This document shows positions 9,427 to 18,702 of a DNA stretch of 56,184 nt, piece after piece (positions within the stretch are counted from its first letter, which is position 1; the number at the start of each line of letters is the position of its first letter). Position numbers and translations under genes: made by a program. The DNA comes from Moraxellaceae bacterium (lineage in GTDB: Bacteria; Pseudomonadota; Gammaproteobacteria; Pseudomonadales; Moraxellaceae), in the NCBI GenBank assembly GCA_018260315.1, contig JAGLBJ010000003.1, forward strand, positions 1 to 56,184, in the 5' to 3' direction. The notes beneath the pieces were generated by a model. It ran no database searches and was not told the origin of the DNA. It was given only the letters and a program-made list of their open reading frames with translations.

Positions 9427-10431
9427 TTAAATACTGGCGCGCAAATCGCGTTCGGCCATTTGTCCCTGCATGGTCAGGGCCAATACCGCCATACGCACGC
9501 CAATGCCATAATTGACCTGTTTTAAAATCAATGACTGCGGACCGTCCGCCACAGTTGAGGCAATTTCAACACCTCGATTCATAGGCCCAGGGTGCATCAC
9601 CAGTGCATTAGGCTGAGCTTTCGCCACACGTGCTTCGGTCAGACCGTACAATTTATAAAATTCTTCGCTAGACGCAAGCAACGCCGAGCCAATCCGTTCA
9701 TTTTGAATGCGCAAAGCAATTAAAATATCACAGCCCTCTACACCTTTATCCATATCCTCAAACACGCGCACGCCAAAATCCTCAATCCCTTTCGGCAGCA
9801 ATGTTCGCGGCCCTATCACCCGAATTTCCCCCACGCCCAAGGTTTGCAACGCCTGAATATCTGAACGGGCCACACGCGAATGTTTAATATCGCCAATAAT
9901 GGCTACGGTCAACTCGGCAAACGGTTTTTTGGCATGACGCCGAATGGTCAGCATGTCAAGCATGGCCTGCGTCGGGTGCGCATATCGTCCATCGCCGCCA
10001 TTGATAATCGCCACCTGTGGGCATACCTGACTGGCAATAAAATGGGCCGCTCCCGATGACGAATGCCGAATCACAAAAATATCTGCCGCCATCGCCTCAA
10101 GGTTCCATAACGTATCGCGCAAAGTTTCGCCTTTTTTGGTACTTGATTGCTGCATGTCAATATTTAATACATTCGCTGACAGACGTTTAGCCGCTACCTC
10201 AAAGGTGGTGCGGGTGCGGGTGGAGGGCTCAAAAAACAAGTTCATGACGGTACGTCCCTCAAGCTGAGGGCTGTTTAAAATTTGACCGTCTTGGCCCAAA
10301 AACGTTTCGGCTTTATCCAGAATTTGAATTAAATGCGTTCGCGACAACCCTTCAATACTAACAAAATGGCGTAAATCCCCGATAGCATTCAATTGAATTT
10401 GGCTGGCAGAATGTAAAGCGGCATGATGCAT
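9427..10431 (-). CDS. pyrB: Aspartate carbamoyltransferase catalytic chain
   Basis: Condenses carbamoyl phosphate with aspartate, the first committed pyrimidine step. Carbamoyl-phosphate motif [11 protein letters not shown] near residue 70, HPTQAMLDM near residue 150, and [11 protein letters not shown] near residue 280 are all intact. It is 334 residues, the length of the PyrB type that associates with pseudo-dihydroorotase, and no pyrI is nearby. First gene of the leftward block; the upstream 170 bp divergent to fba should hold its promoter. Confidence 0.96.
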   Translation of the reverse strand: MHHAALHSASQIQLNAIGDLRHFVSIEGLSRTHLIQILDKAETFLGQDGQILNSPQLEGRTVMNLFFEPSTRTRTTFEVAAKRLSANVLNIDMQQSSTKKGETLRDTLWNLEAMAADIFVIRHSSSGAAHFIASQVCPQVAIINGGDGRYAHPTQAMLDMLTIRRHAKKPFAELTVAIIGDIKHSRVARSDIQALQTLGVGEIRVIGPRTLLPKGIEDFGVRVFEDMDKGVEGCDILIALRIQNERIGSALLASSEEFYKLYGLTEARVAKAQPNALVMHPGPMNRGVEIASTVADGPQSLILKQVNYGIGVRMAVLALTMQGQMAERDLRASI

Positions 10432-10667
10432 GACGGCACTCGGGGATTAAAAAAGTTGGCTTAGTGTAGCGGATTTTAGGGCTGCATTTTAAAAAATTTA
10501 TTGCATTAACAAAGGTGATGTTAACTCCAATGAAGCCTTTAACCTTAAGCTGAGATTGAAATTTAAACGATTTATTCCGGCCTGACTATCGTTGTAGTCT
10601 ATCGTTATGAAAAAAGCAATTAACAAACCGTCGACTATTTATCATAATTGCTATACACGGCGCATTT

Positions 10668-10693
10668 TTGCCCTTCGGGAAATGGTGTATACT
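10668..10693 (+). promoter_or_regulatory. Candidate promoter of fba
   Basis: A good -10 (TATACT, 10688-10693) lies 27 bp before the ATG. The only nearby -35-like hexamer is TTGCCC at 10668-10673 with a short 14-bp spacer, so the -35 assignment is weak. Confidence 0.4.
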
Positions 10694-10720
10694 AGCCTCC
10701 ATCTTAACCGGAGTCCTGAC

Positions 10721-11758
10721 ATGGCCTTAATTTCTTTGCGTCAACTGCTCGACCACGCCGCCGAACATGCCTATGGGGTGCCGGCGTTTAACGTCAATAA
10801 TTTAGAACAAATGCGGGCCATTATGCTGGCTGCCGACCAGGCCAATTCGCCCGTTATCGTACAGGCCTCGGCCGGTGCGCGCAAATATGCCGGAGCGCCT
10901 TTTTTACGTCATTTAATTTTGGCCGCTTTAGAAGAATGGCCGCACATTCCGGTAGTCATGCACCAAGACCATGGCACTAGCCCCGCCATTTGCCAGCGTT
11001 CGATTCAACTCGGATTTAGTTCAGTGATGATGGACGGCTCGCTCAAAGAAGACGGTAAAACCCCGGCCGACTATGACTATAATGTCCATGTAACCCGTCA
11101 GGTTGTCGCTATGGCACACGCATGCGGCGTGTCGGTTGAAGGTGAAATCGGTTGTTTGGGTAGCCTTGAAACCGGTATGGCAGGCGAAGAGGACGGCGTT
11201 GGCGCAGAAGGCGTATTAAGTCACGACAAACTCCTGACCGGCGTGGACGAGGCGCGTCAGTTTGTACAGGATACGGGGGTAGATGCGTTAGCCATTGCGA
11301 TTGGAACCAGTCATGGAGCCTATAAATTTACCCGCCCACCCACCGACGATATTTTGGCCATCGACCGTATTAAAGACATTCACAATGCCATTCCTAACAC
11401 ACATTTGGTTATGCACGGCTCGTCAAGTGTACCGCAAAACTGGCTAAATGTGATCAATCAGTATGGCGGCGACATTAAAGAAACCTATGGTGTACCGGTT
11501 GAGCAAATCGTAGAAGCCATAAAATATGGTGTGCGTAAAGTAAACATTGATACCGATTTGCGGTTAGCCTCAACGGGGGCCATTCGTCAGTTTATGGCAG
11601 AACACCCAGCCGAATTTGACCCGCGTAAGTATTTGGATAAAACCATTACTGCCATGCGTGATATCTGCATTGCACGATATCAGTCGTTTGGGGCAGCCGG
11701 TCAGGCTGATAAAATCAAGCCGATTTCACTTGAAAAAATGGTTAGCCGTTACGTTTAA
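10721..11758 (+). CDS. fba: Class II fructose-bisphosphate aldolase (CbbA/Fba type)
   Basis: Reversible cleavage of fructose 1,6-bisphosphate in glycolysis/gluconeogenesis. 345 residues from ATG 10721, which has a GGAG ribosome site 7 bp upstream; a longer frame from 10607 is judged non-coding because it runs through the promoter and adds no family sequence. Zinc-aldolase motifs: [15 protein letters not shown] (zinc His), [11 protein letters not shown] and HGSSSVP, then [11 protein letters not shown] near residue 280. Divergent from the pyrB block and closed by an inverted repeat at 11794. Confidence 0.96.
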   Translation: MALISLRQLLDHAAEHAYGVPAFNVNNLEQMRAIMLAADQANSPVIVQASAGARKYAGAPFLRHLILAALEEWPHIPVVMHQDHGTSPAICQRSIQLGFSSVMMDGSLKEDGKTPADYDYNVHVTRQVVAMAHACGVSVEGEIGCLGSLETGMAGEEDGVGAEGVLSHDKLLTGVDEARQFVQDTGVDALAIAIGTSHGAYKFTRPPTDDILAIDRIKDIHNAIPNTHLVMHGSSSVPQNWLNVINQYGGDIKETYGVPVEQIVEAIKYGVRKVNIDTDLRLASTGAIRQFMAEHPAEFDPRKYLDKTITAMRDICIARYQSFGAAGQADKIKPISLEKMVSRYV

Positions 11759-11793
11759 AATCTTCCAGTTCAATAAAGTGATTTAAAAGACTA

Positions 11794-11826
11794 CTCCCTT
11801 GTTACTGTTAATTTCTAACAAGGGAG
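11794..11826. terminator. Inverted repeat between fba and the Sel1 gene
   Basis: CTCCCTTGTTA / TAACAAGGGAG, an 11-bp perfect stem with an 11-nt loop, lies between convergent genes. T-rich sequence follows only on the minus strand (TAGTCTTTTAAA), so it may act mainly for the leftward gene or as a bidirectional terminator. Confidence 0.6.
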
Positions 11827-11849
11827 ACCACACTGGAAAAGATAGGTCC

Positions 11850-12506
11850 TTATAGCACGTTGTAGTTACCATACTTAGAAACCATCATATCCAACGTACT
11901 TAAAAAATTCTCCTGATGACTCAATAACTCTTTCCCCAATTTTTCGGCCAACTCTACTTCAGAAGAACTTAAGTGGCTTTTTGCGGCGTTATTAGCATCA
12001 GTATAAGCATCATCCTGCTCTAGCCGAGGAATCGCTTGAGACATGAGTGCATAAGCAATAACATAATTCTTTACCGCGCCCTCCCCCGCAAAATAGGAAG
12101 CACCCAGATTCATTTGAGCCTTTGCATCTCCCTGAGCGGCTGCTAAACGCCACCACTTTATACTTTCAGAATAATCAGTTTTTACGCCCTTACCAAAATA
12201 ATATTTAGTACCTAGCTTTCTTTGTCCAATCGCATCACCTCGCTCTGCCGATAAACGGTAATATTCAACCGCTTTTTGATCATCTTTTATGACGCCTTGA
12301 CCATTTTCGTACATGGTTCCTAGCGCATTTTGAGCAAAAGGAAAACCAGCCTCTGCAATTTCCTGCCATTCTCTTAGGGCTGTTGCATAGTCCTTACGTT
12401 CATATGCCTGCCTTGCGACCTCCGAGGAAGCGGCGTTAACGACCGGTGAACTCAATGACAAAGCCAGTAGCGTCAACGCCCCTATATATTTTCTTGCCAT
12501 AAACAT
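11850..12506 (-). CDS. Secreted Sel1-repeat (SLR) protein
   Basis: About 218 residues from ATG at 12506, chosen over an upstream ATG at 12521 because GGGAG sits 7-8 bp before it. An N-terminal signal peptide ends near SPVVNAAS. Three Sel1-like repeats follow (patterns A..LG..Y..G.GV..D...A..YY+LSA..GD, A...LG..Y..GKGV), then a charged helical tail. Sel1 proteins are solenoid adaptors, often periplasmic, with varied partners; a specific function cannot be assigned. The next upstream gene on this strand is a related, broken Sel1 gene, so the two look like an ancient tandem duplication. Confidence 0.8.
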   Translation of the reverse strand: MFMARKYIGALTLLALSLSSPVVNAASSEVARQAYERKDYATALREWQEIAEAGFPFAQNALGTMYENGQGVIKDDQKAVEYYRLSAERGDAIGQRKLGTKYYFGKGVKTDYSESIKWWRLAAAQGDAKAQMNLGASYFAGEGAVKNYVIAYALMSQAIPRLEQDDAYTDANNAAKSHLSSSEVELAEKLGKELLSHQENFLSTLDMMVSKYGNYNVL

Positions 12507-12521
12507 AGTTTTTACTCCCAT

Positions 12522-13005
12522 CTTAAATAGTTCTATTTAACAGTCCTATTCAAAAAAAACAGCAGTCAGCCTATACTTTCTTAAATACTATCCATGCATT
12601 GCGATTCTTCAATCCGTACGATGATTAAATCAACCGAAATAATTTTTATTCAACGTAAATTACGGTTCTCCTTCGCCCAGTTGCCCGATTTATTAAAGCA
12701 GAACCCAGCACCTTGTTTGTGGCTATTGCCTGACTAAGTACATAAAATTTACCCAACCTACACTCCTCATCAATATGGCCTTTGCCATTGTGCAACTGAT
12801 ACTATTTAATGAATGCTTCGGTATAAATTTTAGGCATATGGTATTTATTTTCGTGCCTTATACCCAGATTGTACTTTGCAACAGGATTACTGCGCCATAG
12901 CGATTTTTTTCGTTCAATGAGTGCATTTTATAATATTGTTCTAAAAGAGTATATTAAAAGTCCAGTCGCTAAGGTTGGTTATATTTTTGCGTGATTCTAG
13001 CCGCT
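12522..13005. other. 484-bp A/T-rich stretch between two Sel1 genes
   Basis: No intact gene. On the minus strand a 63-codon frame from ATG 12837 to TAA 12646 is interrupted by one TAG at codon 11; the rest encodes a basic, plausible-looking peptide (GHIDEECRLGKFYVLSQAIA...) that I do not recognise. It may be a gene remnant or chance. The rest shows nothing I can name. Confidence 0.3.
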
Positions 13006-13724
13006 TCATCCAGCGTTGCCAAAAAAATTACTTTGGTTAAGTTCCAGTCTAGTACTAATATCGTTAGCTAAACTAAGTTGCGTAGAGGTTAGTTTGCCAG
13101 CTATAAACGCTTTTACAGCAGTATTTTCAGGTTGAGCAGGTTTGATTCTGGGTATAGCCTGATTAACAAGTGCATATGCCAGTACATTATTTTTGGGCAC
13201 ACCTATACCCAGTCCGTACAGAAAACCGAGTTTAAGTTGCGCATCTACACTTCCCTGTTGTGCCGATAACCGATACCACTTCATTGCTTCGGCATCATTT
13301 TTTGCAACTCCTCGGCCTGTTTCGTACATACCCCCCAAATTAAATTGTGCAGGTGCATGACTTTGACTTGCTGCTAACCGGTATAATTTTGCGCTACGCC
13401 TTGACCATTATCATACATGGCCCCTAAATTAAATTGTGCATCTGAATGACCTTGCTTTGCCGCCAATTGATACCACTTTACTGCTTCAGCATAATCTTGT
13501 TTGACTCCCTTGCCGCTATCATACATAGCTCCTAAACTAAATTGTGCATCCGCATCACCCTGTTCTGCCAAGGGTTTCCACTCCTTTAACGCTGTAGCAT
13601 AATCATTTCCACTATAAGCATCAAAACCTGCCTTAAAGTCTGCCTGCGCCGCCCCTGTCCAGCTTATTAACGCAATCAATCCAACTACTTTAAAGGCTTG
13701 GCGTACGACTGTAAAATGTTGCAT
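13006..13724 (-). pseudogene. Sel1-repeat gene broken by a frameshift/deletion
   Basis: The first half (13374-13724) has a signal peptide (ISWTGAAQA) and two Sel1 repeats and stops at GVAQNYTG followed by TAG. The second half continues in another frame as LYRLAASQSHAPAQFNLGGMYETG, giving a further repeat, another repeat and the C-terminal tail (to 13006). The expected repeat would read NY(AEAVK)LYRLAA, so roughly five codons plus one base appear lost at AAAATTATAC, where similar A/T-rich stretches could have slipped. The C-terminal AYALVNQAIPR matches AYALMSQAIPR in the intact neighbour, confirming kinship. The truncated product would be 116 residues. Confidence 0.8.
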
Positions 13725-13782
13725 ATTTTTTTCCCATGATTTTATTTAATTTTGGTTTTATAGCAGACACTCATTATAATGT

Positions 13783-15324
13783 CTACTTTAAAAACAATCG
13801 GTATGCCCGATTATCGGTTACATCTGCAAACGGATACCCAATTTGGACCAGCGTCTCATGTAACTGTTCAAGCCCCAGCGCGCCCACTTGCAATCCTGCT
13901 AATACTCGACCCTCAGCCGCGCCATGGTTACGATAATGAAATAACGAAATATTAAACTGCTGCCCCAACTTTTCCAAAAAGGTCAGCAAGGCGCCGGGCC
14001 GTTCGGGAAATTCAAACCGCAATAATCGCTCATCGTTTAGTTGTGCATGACCACCGATTAAATGCCGAACGTGCAGTTTAGCCACTTCATCTTGAGTTAA
14101 ATCGACCACTTTATAACCTTGCGTTTGTAAATCATCATGCAATTGTGAACCTTCGCCCGCCTGCCGTAACGCAATACCGACGTACACTTGCGCCATTTGG
14201 TTTGGGGCGTCCGGATAGTAACGATAATTAAACTCGGTAATGCTGCGGCCCGCCAAATGCCGGCAAAAATCCAAAAATGCGCCAGTTTTTTCGGCAATGC
14301 CCACCGCAAAAATTGCCTCGCGCTGTTCGCCAAGTTCCGTACGTTCAGCCACATAACGCAAACGGTCAAAGTTCATGTTGGCACCACAAATAATGCCAAT
14401 CATGTTTTTTTGTTGGATATCGGGATATTGTTGGCAATACTTTTTCATGCCTGCAATAGCCAGCGCGCCCGCAGGTTCAACAATCGCGCGGCAATCTTCA
14501 TAGACGGCTTTAATGGCGGCACAAATTTCATCATTACTGCACTGCACCACATCAGGCTCAACAATGGACGAACCGTCCGCCTTGACCTGCGTTAACACTT
14601 CAAACGGCAAAGCTCCAATACGCGCCACCGCCACCCCGTCGGCAAATAATCCCACCGATGGCAACGTGACACGCTCACCTGTGGCAAAGGCCGCCGCCAA
14701 ACACGCCGATTCTTCCGATTCCACCGCGATGATTTTGGTCTGTGGGGCAATTTCAGCCAAATACGCCGCAACACCTGCAATCAAGCCGCCCCCACCAACG
14801 GCCACAAATACGTAATCCATCTGCCGACATTGTCGTACCAGTTCAGCCGCTATAGTGCCCTGACCTGCAATCACCAGTTCATCATCGTATGGTGGCACAA
14901 AAGTCATGCCGCGCTCTAATGCCTTATTTTGCGCAAAGCGGTTGGCCTCATCAAAGGTATCACCCGCCAGCACCACTTCACCGCCCAGCCGCCGCACCGC
15001 ATCAATTTTAATCGGTGGCGTAGTCCTTGGCATTACAATCACAGCTTCAATATTTAAATACTGCGCCGAATACGCGACCCCTTGCGCATGATTACCCGCC
15101 GAAGCACAAATCACACCGTTTTTAAGCTGTTCGGGAGATAATTGACTGATTCGGTTATAAGCACCACGCAGTTTAAACGAAAAAACAGGCTGCAAATCCT
15201 CGCGTTTGAGCCACACCTGCTGGCCCAGCCGACTGGACAATAATGGCGCATGTTGCAACGGGGTTTCATTAACCACATCGTACACGGTGGCTTGCAAAAT
15301 ACGCCGAACCCAATTTGCCAACAT
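13783..15324 (-). CDS. ilvA: Threonine ammonia-lyase (biosynthetic threonine deaminase)
   Basis: PLP enzyme turning threonine into 2-oxobutanoate for isoleucine synthesis. 513 residues, like E. coli IlvA. The PLP lysine lies in SFKLRGAYN (about residue 50), the phosphate loop is GGGGLIAG (about residue 175), and the C-terminal ~190 residues form the two ACT-like regulatory domains (ERPGALLTFLEKLG, then EGRVLAGLQV), so isoleucine feedback is expected. Single gene on this strand with its own surroundings. Confidence 0.96.
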   Translation of the reverse strand: MLANWVRRILQATVYDVVNETPLQHAPLLSSRLGQQVWLKREDLQPVFSFKLRGAYNRISQLSPEQLKNGVICASAGNHAQGVAYSAQYLNIEAVIVMPRTTPPIKIDAVRRLGGEVVLAGDTFDEANRFAQNKALERGMTFVPPYDDELVIAGQGTIAAELVRQCRQMDYVFVAVGGGGLIAGVAAYLAEIAPQTKIIAVESEESACLAAAFATGERVTLPSVGLFADGVAVARIGALPFEVLTQVKADGSSIVEPDVVQCSNDEICAAIKAVYEDCRAIVEPAGALAIAGMKKYCQQYPDIQQKNMIGIICGANMNFDRLRYVAERTELGEQREAIFAVGIAEKTGAFLDFCRHLAGRSITEFNYRYYPDAPNQMAQVYVGIALRQAGEGSQLHDDLQTQGYKVVDLTQDEVAKLHVRHLIGGHAQLNDERLLRFEFPERPGALLTFLEKLGQQFNISLFHYRNHGAAEGRVLAGLQVGALGLEQLHETLVQIGYPFADVTDNRAYRLFLK

Positions 15325-15427
15325 AATGCACCTACTGATATAAAAGCGCTTAGGTTAGGTTAAAAACAGGCTCAGATTCAAGCGTTATTTTGATTTTGGA
15401 ATTTTTGGAATTTTTAAATCATCAAAA

Positions 15428-15460
15428 TAAAAATGGCCTTGCAATGCAAAACCATTTTTT
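15428..15460. terminator. Terminator hairpin between ilvA and lipoprotein genes
   Basis: AAAATGG...CCATTTT with inner TTGCA/TGCAA pairing, flanked by A-run and T-run, so it can work on either strand. It lies just downstream of the leftward lipoprotein gene. Confidence 0.7.
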
Positions 15461-15500
15461 ATTCATACCATTATCAGGCATTTAGTTTATCAGCCCATTA

Positions 15501-17078
15501 TTAGAAATTACAGCTTAACGATACCTGGTCTAAAGCCATCGGCACTTGCTGGGTGGATACGCCTGCCGTCGCCGATAAAACCTGACTGCCGTTTAACCGA
15601 ATTTGGATAAAACGCGGTAATCCCGAGGCGTCCAAGTCTGAAACATTTAACGTATAATCATGGCTGGCTGCACTTGGGCGGCTTAAATTATCGCCCACTT
15701 CCCGATTTACATGCACCGTTGAGGTAACATTTTGCTGCGTCAATGTAATTACACCATTGGTCGTAATGCCAAGTTGGCAACCTGCCGCATTTTTATAAAG
15801 ACCGACCAATTGTTCAATGTCATTGATGTTGGTATCGTCGGCCGATAATGCCTGCTTAAACAACGGGTGCGTATTATCGGGCAAATCCAGCCCAAAGGCG
15901 CGCGTATAATTGCCAGCACCTGCCGTATGTAAATGATAAAAACCATTTGCCAACCCGGACCCATCGGGTAATGTATAGTTGGTCGTGTTAATCGTTTTAA
16001 GCCACGCTAGACGCTCAGCCGCAAACCCCGAGATATTTCCAAAATAATTAAGCATTTGCGCGCCAATCTGCTGGTTATAATCGGTGCGGACTTTGGCCTG
16101 GTCGAGTGCCAGCAAATTTGAAGTGTTGCGCGTACCATCACTATTGATAATAGGCGCATCGGGTACTAACCGGTCTTGCAAAATATCCAACTGGCTGCCA
16201 CTTTGCCCAAGCCCGCGCATGGTCATACCGTCCAAATCCCCGTCGAGGAGGTCTTGTGCAGCCGCGTTACTAAAGTCCAGCCACGGCGTTTGGCTGTTCG
16301 CATGGTTTTGATAATATTGCAGCACATGCCCAAACGTAAAGCCAAGCCCCAATAAATGCCCGCGATTGACATAGGTATCCACACCCAGATAATGCGAATC
16401 GTTAATATCGCTTTGCGCGCCAATGCCATAACTTATATCATCTTTGGTCACATTAAAAACGCTATACACTTCCCCATTAGCCGTATCAATATCCTGGGCA
16501 TTGACTTGTTTTAAATCGGCCAGGTTCATGGACGCGCTATAAATGCCGTTACGCGCCAATGCTCGGCGATAAGCGATTTCAGAATACGGGTCAACACGCA
16601 CGGTTGATGCCACACTGGCAGCACTGCTAGCATACGAATACGCACGTAACGGTTGGTTGAAGGCTGCCAGGCGATTTAATGCAGGATCATAATATTGTGA
16701 CGTGTTGTCGACGGGCAAAAATTCAGTGATTAACGGCGTGTTCTGGGCAATATCAAGCGGATTAAGTCCCAGTTTCACATCGGTTCCAGTCAGGGTCTGT
16801 GTGGCTAACACGGCACCCGTTTGGCCATGAATAATTTTAACCATTACATTTTGCATATAGACCGGTGAATGGGCAGTCATACTGATAGTATTGGTGGGCG
16901 TAGTATTGATTGGAGTAGAGGTACGTGTAGTCGCATCATTACCGCCGCATGCCGTTAAAGACAGGACCCCGCCCAATGCCATGCTAGACAGCAGCATTTT
17001 GGAAACAGCCACCGAATGCCTTAATTTTAAAACCATAAACGAATAAAAAGAACAATCATAACAGGAAGTATGCTGCAT
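15501..17078 (-). CDS. Large lipoprotein of unknown function
   Basis: About 525 residues. ATG 17078 is preferred because GGAG sits 8 bp upstream; ATG 17036 would give a shorter signal peptide and 17126 a longer one. The hydrophobic segment ends in lipobox SLTACGG, so it should be an anchored lipoprotein, probably in the outer membrane. The Thr/Asn-rich linker after the Cys is typical of lipoproteins. The remainder (~470 residues, soluble) is not a family I can name; two Cys near the C-terminus (AGCQLG, SLSCNF) could form a disulfide. The next gene upstream on the chromosome is the prophage, so its original promoter may lie in the left host/phage junction region. Confidence 0.7.
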   Translation of the reverse strand: MQHTSCYDCSFYSFMVLKLRHSVAVSKMLLSSMALGGVLSLTACGGNDATTRTSTPINTTPTNTISMTAHSPVYMQNVMVKIIHGQTGAVLATQTLTGTDVKLGLNPLDIAQNTPLITEFLPVDNTSQYYDPALNRLAAFNQPLRAYSYASSAASVASTVRVDPYSEIAYRRALARNGIYSASMNLADLKQVNAQDIDTANGEVYSVFNVTKDDISYGIGAQSDINDSHYLGVDTYVNRGHLLGLGFTFGHVLQYYQNHANSQTPWLDFSNAAAQDLLDGDLDGMTMRGLGQSGSQLDILQDRLVPDAPIINSDGTRNTSNLLALDQAKVRTDYNQQIGAQMLNYFGNISGFAAERLAWLKTINTTNYTLPDGSGLANGFYHLHTAGAGNYTRAFGLDLPDNTHPLFKQALSADDTNINDIEQLVGLYKNAAGCQLGITTNGVITLTQQNVTSTVHVNREVGDNLSRPSAASHDYTLNVSDLDASGLPRFIQIRLNGSQVLSATAGVSTQQVPMALDQVSLSCNF

Positions 17079-17276
17079 TGGTAACGCTCCATGTTTAACA
17101 AAATAGGCACCGTCTTTGGGCCACACTAAAACGCTTTAAAGAATATTGACCAAACATTTAACATTAAAACTTGAATTAAGCTTAACATGTTATTGCAATC
17201 GTTTACAGGTTATGCAAACCTAAAACAACACCTGTCATCGTTTTTCATCAGTTAAGCTTGCGTTTGTGGGGGAGTA

Positions 17277-17428
17277 CTTAATTATGCATAGTTTTAGTTT
17301 AGTTAAAAATTTACTGAACCTTAATGTTCATAAGGGTTAAGGAGATTTAAAGACAAAAATTATGCATAAACCAAAATGCGTAAAACTGGTTTTTCCTGCT
17401 ATAAGAATAGCATTTAATTATGCATAAA
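17277..17428. repeat. Left-end cluster of three transposase-site-like repeats
   Basis: Three copies of TTAATTATGCATA or near variants: 17277-17290, 17355-17370 and 17413-17428, all in the same orientation. Their arrangement, close to the end and spaced over 150 bp, resembles the L1-L3 transposase sites of Mu. The stretch from 17127 to 17484 has no gene. Confidence 0.6.
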
Positions 17429-17484
17429 TGAGTGATGTTTGATAGGGGTTTAAACGATGTTTAAACACTTTAAAAAACGTTTAA

Positions 17485-17513
17485 AAAGGCAGCCTTTTCG
17501 GTCTGCCTTTTTT
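17485..17513. terminator. Bidirectional terminator after the repressor gene
   Basis: AGGCAG-CCTTTTCGGT-CTGCCT stem with T-runs on both strands. It lies 19 bp after the end of the leftward repressor gene and shields the phage end. Confidence 0.75.
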
Positions 17514-17531
17514 TATGCGCCATGCACCAGT

Positions 17532-18230
17532 TTAAATAGGCAGGTCATAGGAAGCGTGTACTACCTGACCACATATCTGGAAAGTATCAGCGTCCCATGT
17601 GTCGCGGCTAATGTCAAAGGCCTCATACAGGGGATTATCACTGATAAGACGCAGCCCGCCTGTGGGTATCCATTGGGTGCGCTTAATAAATAGCCGGTCA
17701 TCTATGCGAATAACATAAATTTTGCCGTCAAGTGCACGCGTGCGGGACTTGTCGATAACGATGGCTGCGCCTTCAGGAATAGTGGGCACCATGCTGTCGC
17801 CTTTAGTAAATAATACTGCCAAGTCTTTGGCGTGCAGGCCCCGCGATTGAAGCCGACTATGTCTAAATGCAAGGTGCTTGTCTGCTCTAGTTTTTCCATC
17901 ATTAAACAAACCAGGCCCTGCGCTGGCCTCAATGTCATAGGCGGGAATGAAGGCGTATTCGTCGTTGTTCGATTGAGCCTGTATAGCAACAGGGTTGGCC
18001 TGTTCGCTATCTATTCCAAAAATAAGGTACTGCGGGGTAGTTTGATAAAGGGTTGCGAGCTTTCCAAGCACTTCAATGGAGGCCTCTCTTGTGCCAGTCT
18101 CCCATTGCTGTAATGTGGTTGCGCCTATCTTTGCATAGGCTGTGACATCTGCCCTTGATAGCCCACTTTGTTTTCTAGCCTCAAGTAGTCTGTGACCAAT
18201 TTGCTGCCTATCCATACCCATAATTCCCAT
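17532..18230 (-). CDS. Phage repressor, XRE helix-turn-helix plus S24 (LexA-like) peptidase
   Basis: 232 residues. N-terminal XRE HTH at about residues 10-65 (GLSRADVTAYAKIGATTLQQ), C-terminal S24 peptidase with the active-site Ser in KGDSMVPTI and the Lys near ALDGKIYVIR, and an Ala-Gly in EASAGPG as likely autocleavage site. This is a C2/CI-type SOS-inducible repressor rather than Mu's own c repressor family. It is the only leftward phage gene and is divergent from ner across an array of operator-like repeats, the standard lysogeny switch. It looks intact, so the remaining prophage genes could still be repressed. Confidence 0.93.
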   Translation of the reverse strand: MGIMGMDRQQIGHRLLEARKQSGLSRADVTAYAKIGATTLQQWETGTREASIEVLGKLATLYQTTPQYLIFGIDSEQANPVAIQAQSNNDEYAFIPAYDIEASAGPGLFNDGKTRADKHLAFRHSRLQSRGLHAKDLAVLFTKGDSMVPTIPEGAAIVIDKSRTRALDGKIYVIRIDDRLFIKRTQWIPTGGLRLISDNPLYEAFDISRDTWDADTFQICGQVVHASYDLPI

Positions 18231-18237
18231 CTTATTT

Positions 18238-18411
18238 CTTTACGGTTAATACAACGGTATCTGTAAAAAAATAATAAAAATTATTCTCCCTTTACAGTTA
18301 AATTTAACACTTTAAAATCATATATTTACCTCAATTAGGTTAAAATATTTAAGAAATTTAACCGTAAAGTATTAATTAGCCCTTTACAGTTTATTTCTTT
18401 ACGGTTAATAT
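18238..18411. promoter_or_regulatory. Operator array in the repressor-ner intergenic region
   Basis: Five copies of a CTTTACRGTTAAT-like half-site: 18238-18250, 18290-18303, 18355-18369 (inverted, ATTTAACCGTAAAG), 18382-18393 and 18397-18410, plus a partial inverted copy CTGTAAA at 18261. They occupy the divergent promoter region and are the natural binding sites for the repressor and/or Ner. Confidence 0.7.
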
Positions 18412-18443
18412 AAATGCATTCGGTAAGCATAAGGAGTAATTGA

Positions 18444-18698
18444 ATGCACACAAACACGGGCCAAAAAAAACAGTCAATCGACTGGCATCAAGCTGATATT
18501 GGCGCGGCCCTAAAAAAGGCCGGTACCAATATGTCAGCACTATCTGAAGCAAATGGTTATACGCGTAACGGGCTACGCAACGCGTTATACCGTCCATATC
18601 CAAAAGCGGAACGTATTATTGCGGGGGCAATTGGCGTTTTACCTGAGGATATCTGGCCCAGCCGTTATTCAAAAAACCATTTAACCGAAAAAGGATAA
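18444..18698 (+). CDS. ner: Ner/Nlp-type transcriptional regulator
   Basis: 84 residues with the Ner fold: DWHQADIGAALKKAGTNMSA, then LSEANGYTRNGLRNALYRPYPKAERII and GVLPEDIWPSRY, close to Mu Ner and Nlp. In Mu-like phages Ner shuts off the early and repressor promoters. ATG 18444 follows AAGGAG. It is four bases ahead of the transposase start (18703), so the two are co-transcribed. Confidence 0.9.
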   Translation: MHTNTGQKKQSIDWHQADIGAALKKAGTNMSALSEANGYTRNGLRNALYRPYPKAERIIAGAIGVLPEDIWPSRYSKNHLTEKG

Positions 18699-18702
18699 AA
18701 AA

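Noticed and set aside
10607-10720. Upstream extension of fba
   Set aside because: It runs through the promoter -10 and before a clear GGAG plus ATG at the family's normal N-terminus.
17127-17484. CRISPR-like array from repeated ATGCATA motifs at the left phage end
   Set aside because: Only three short, unevenly spaced A/T-rich copies, no regular spacers or cas genes; they match transposase end sites better.
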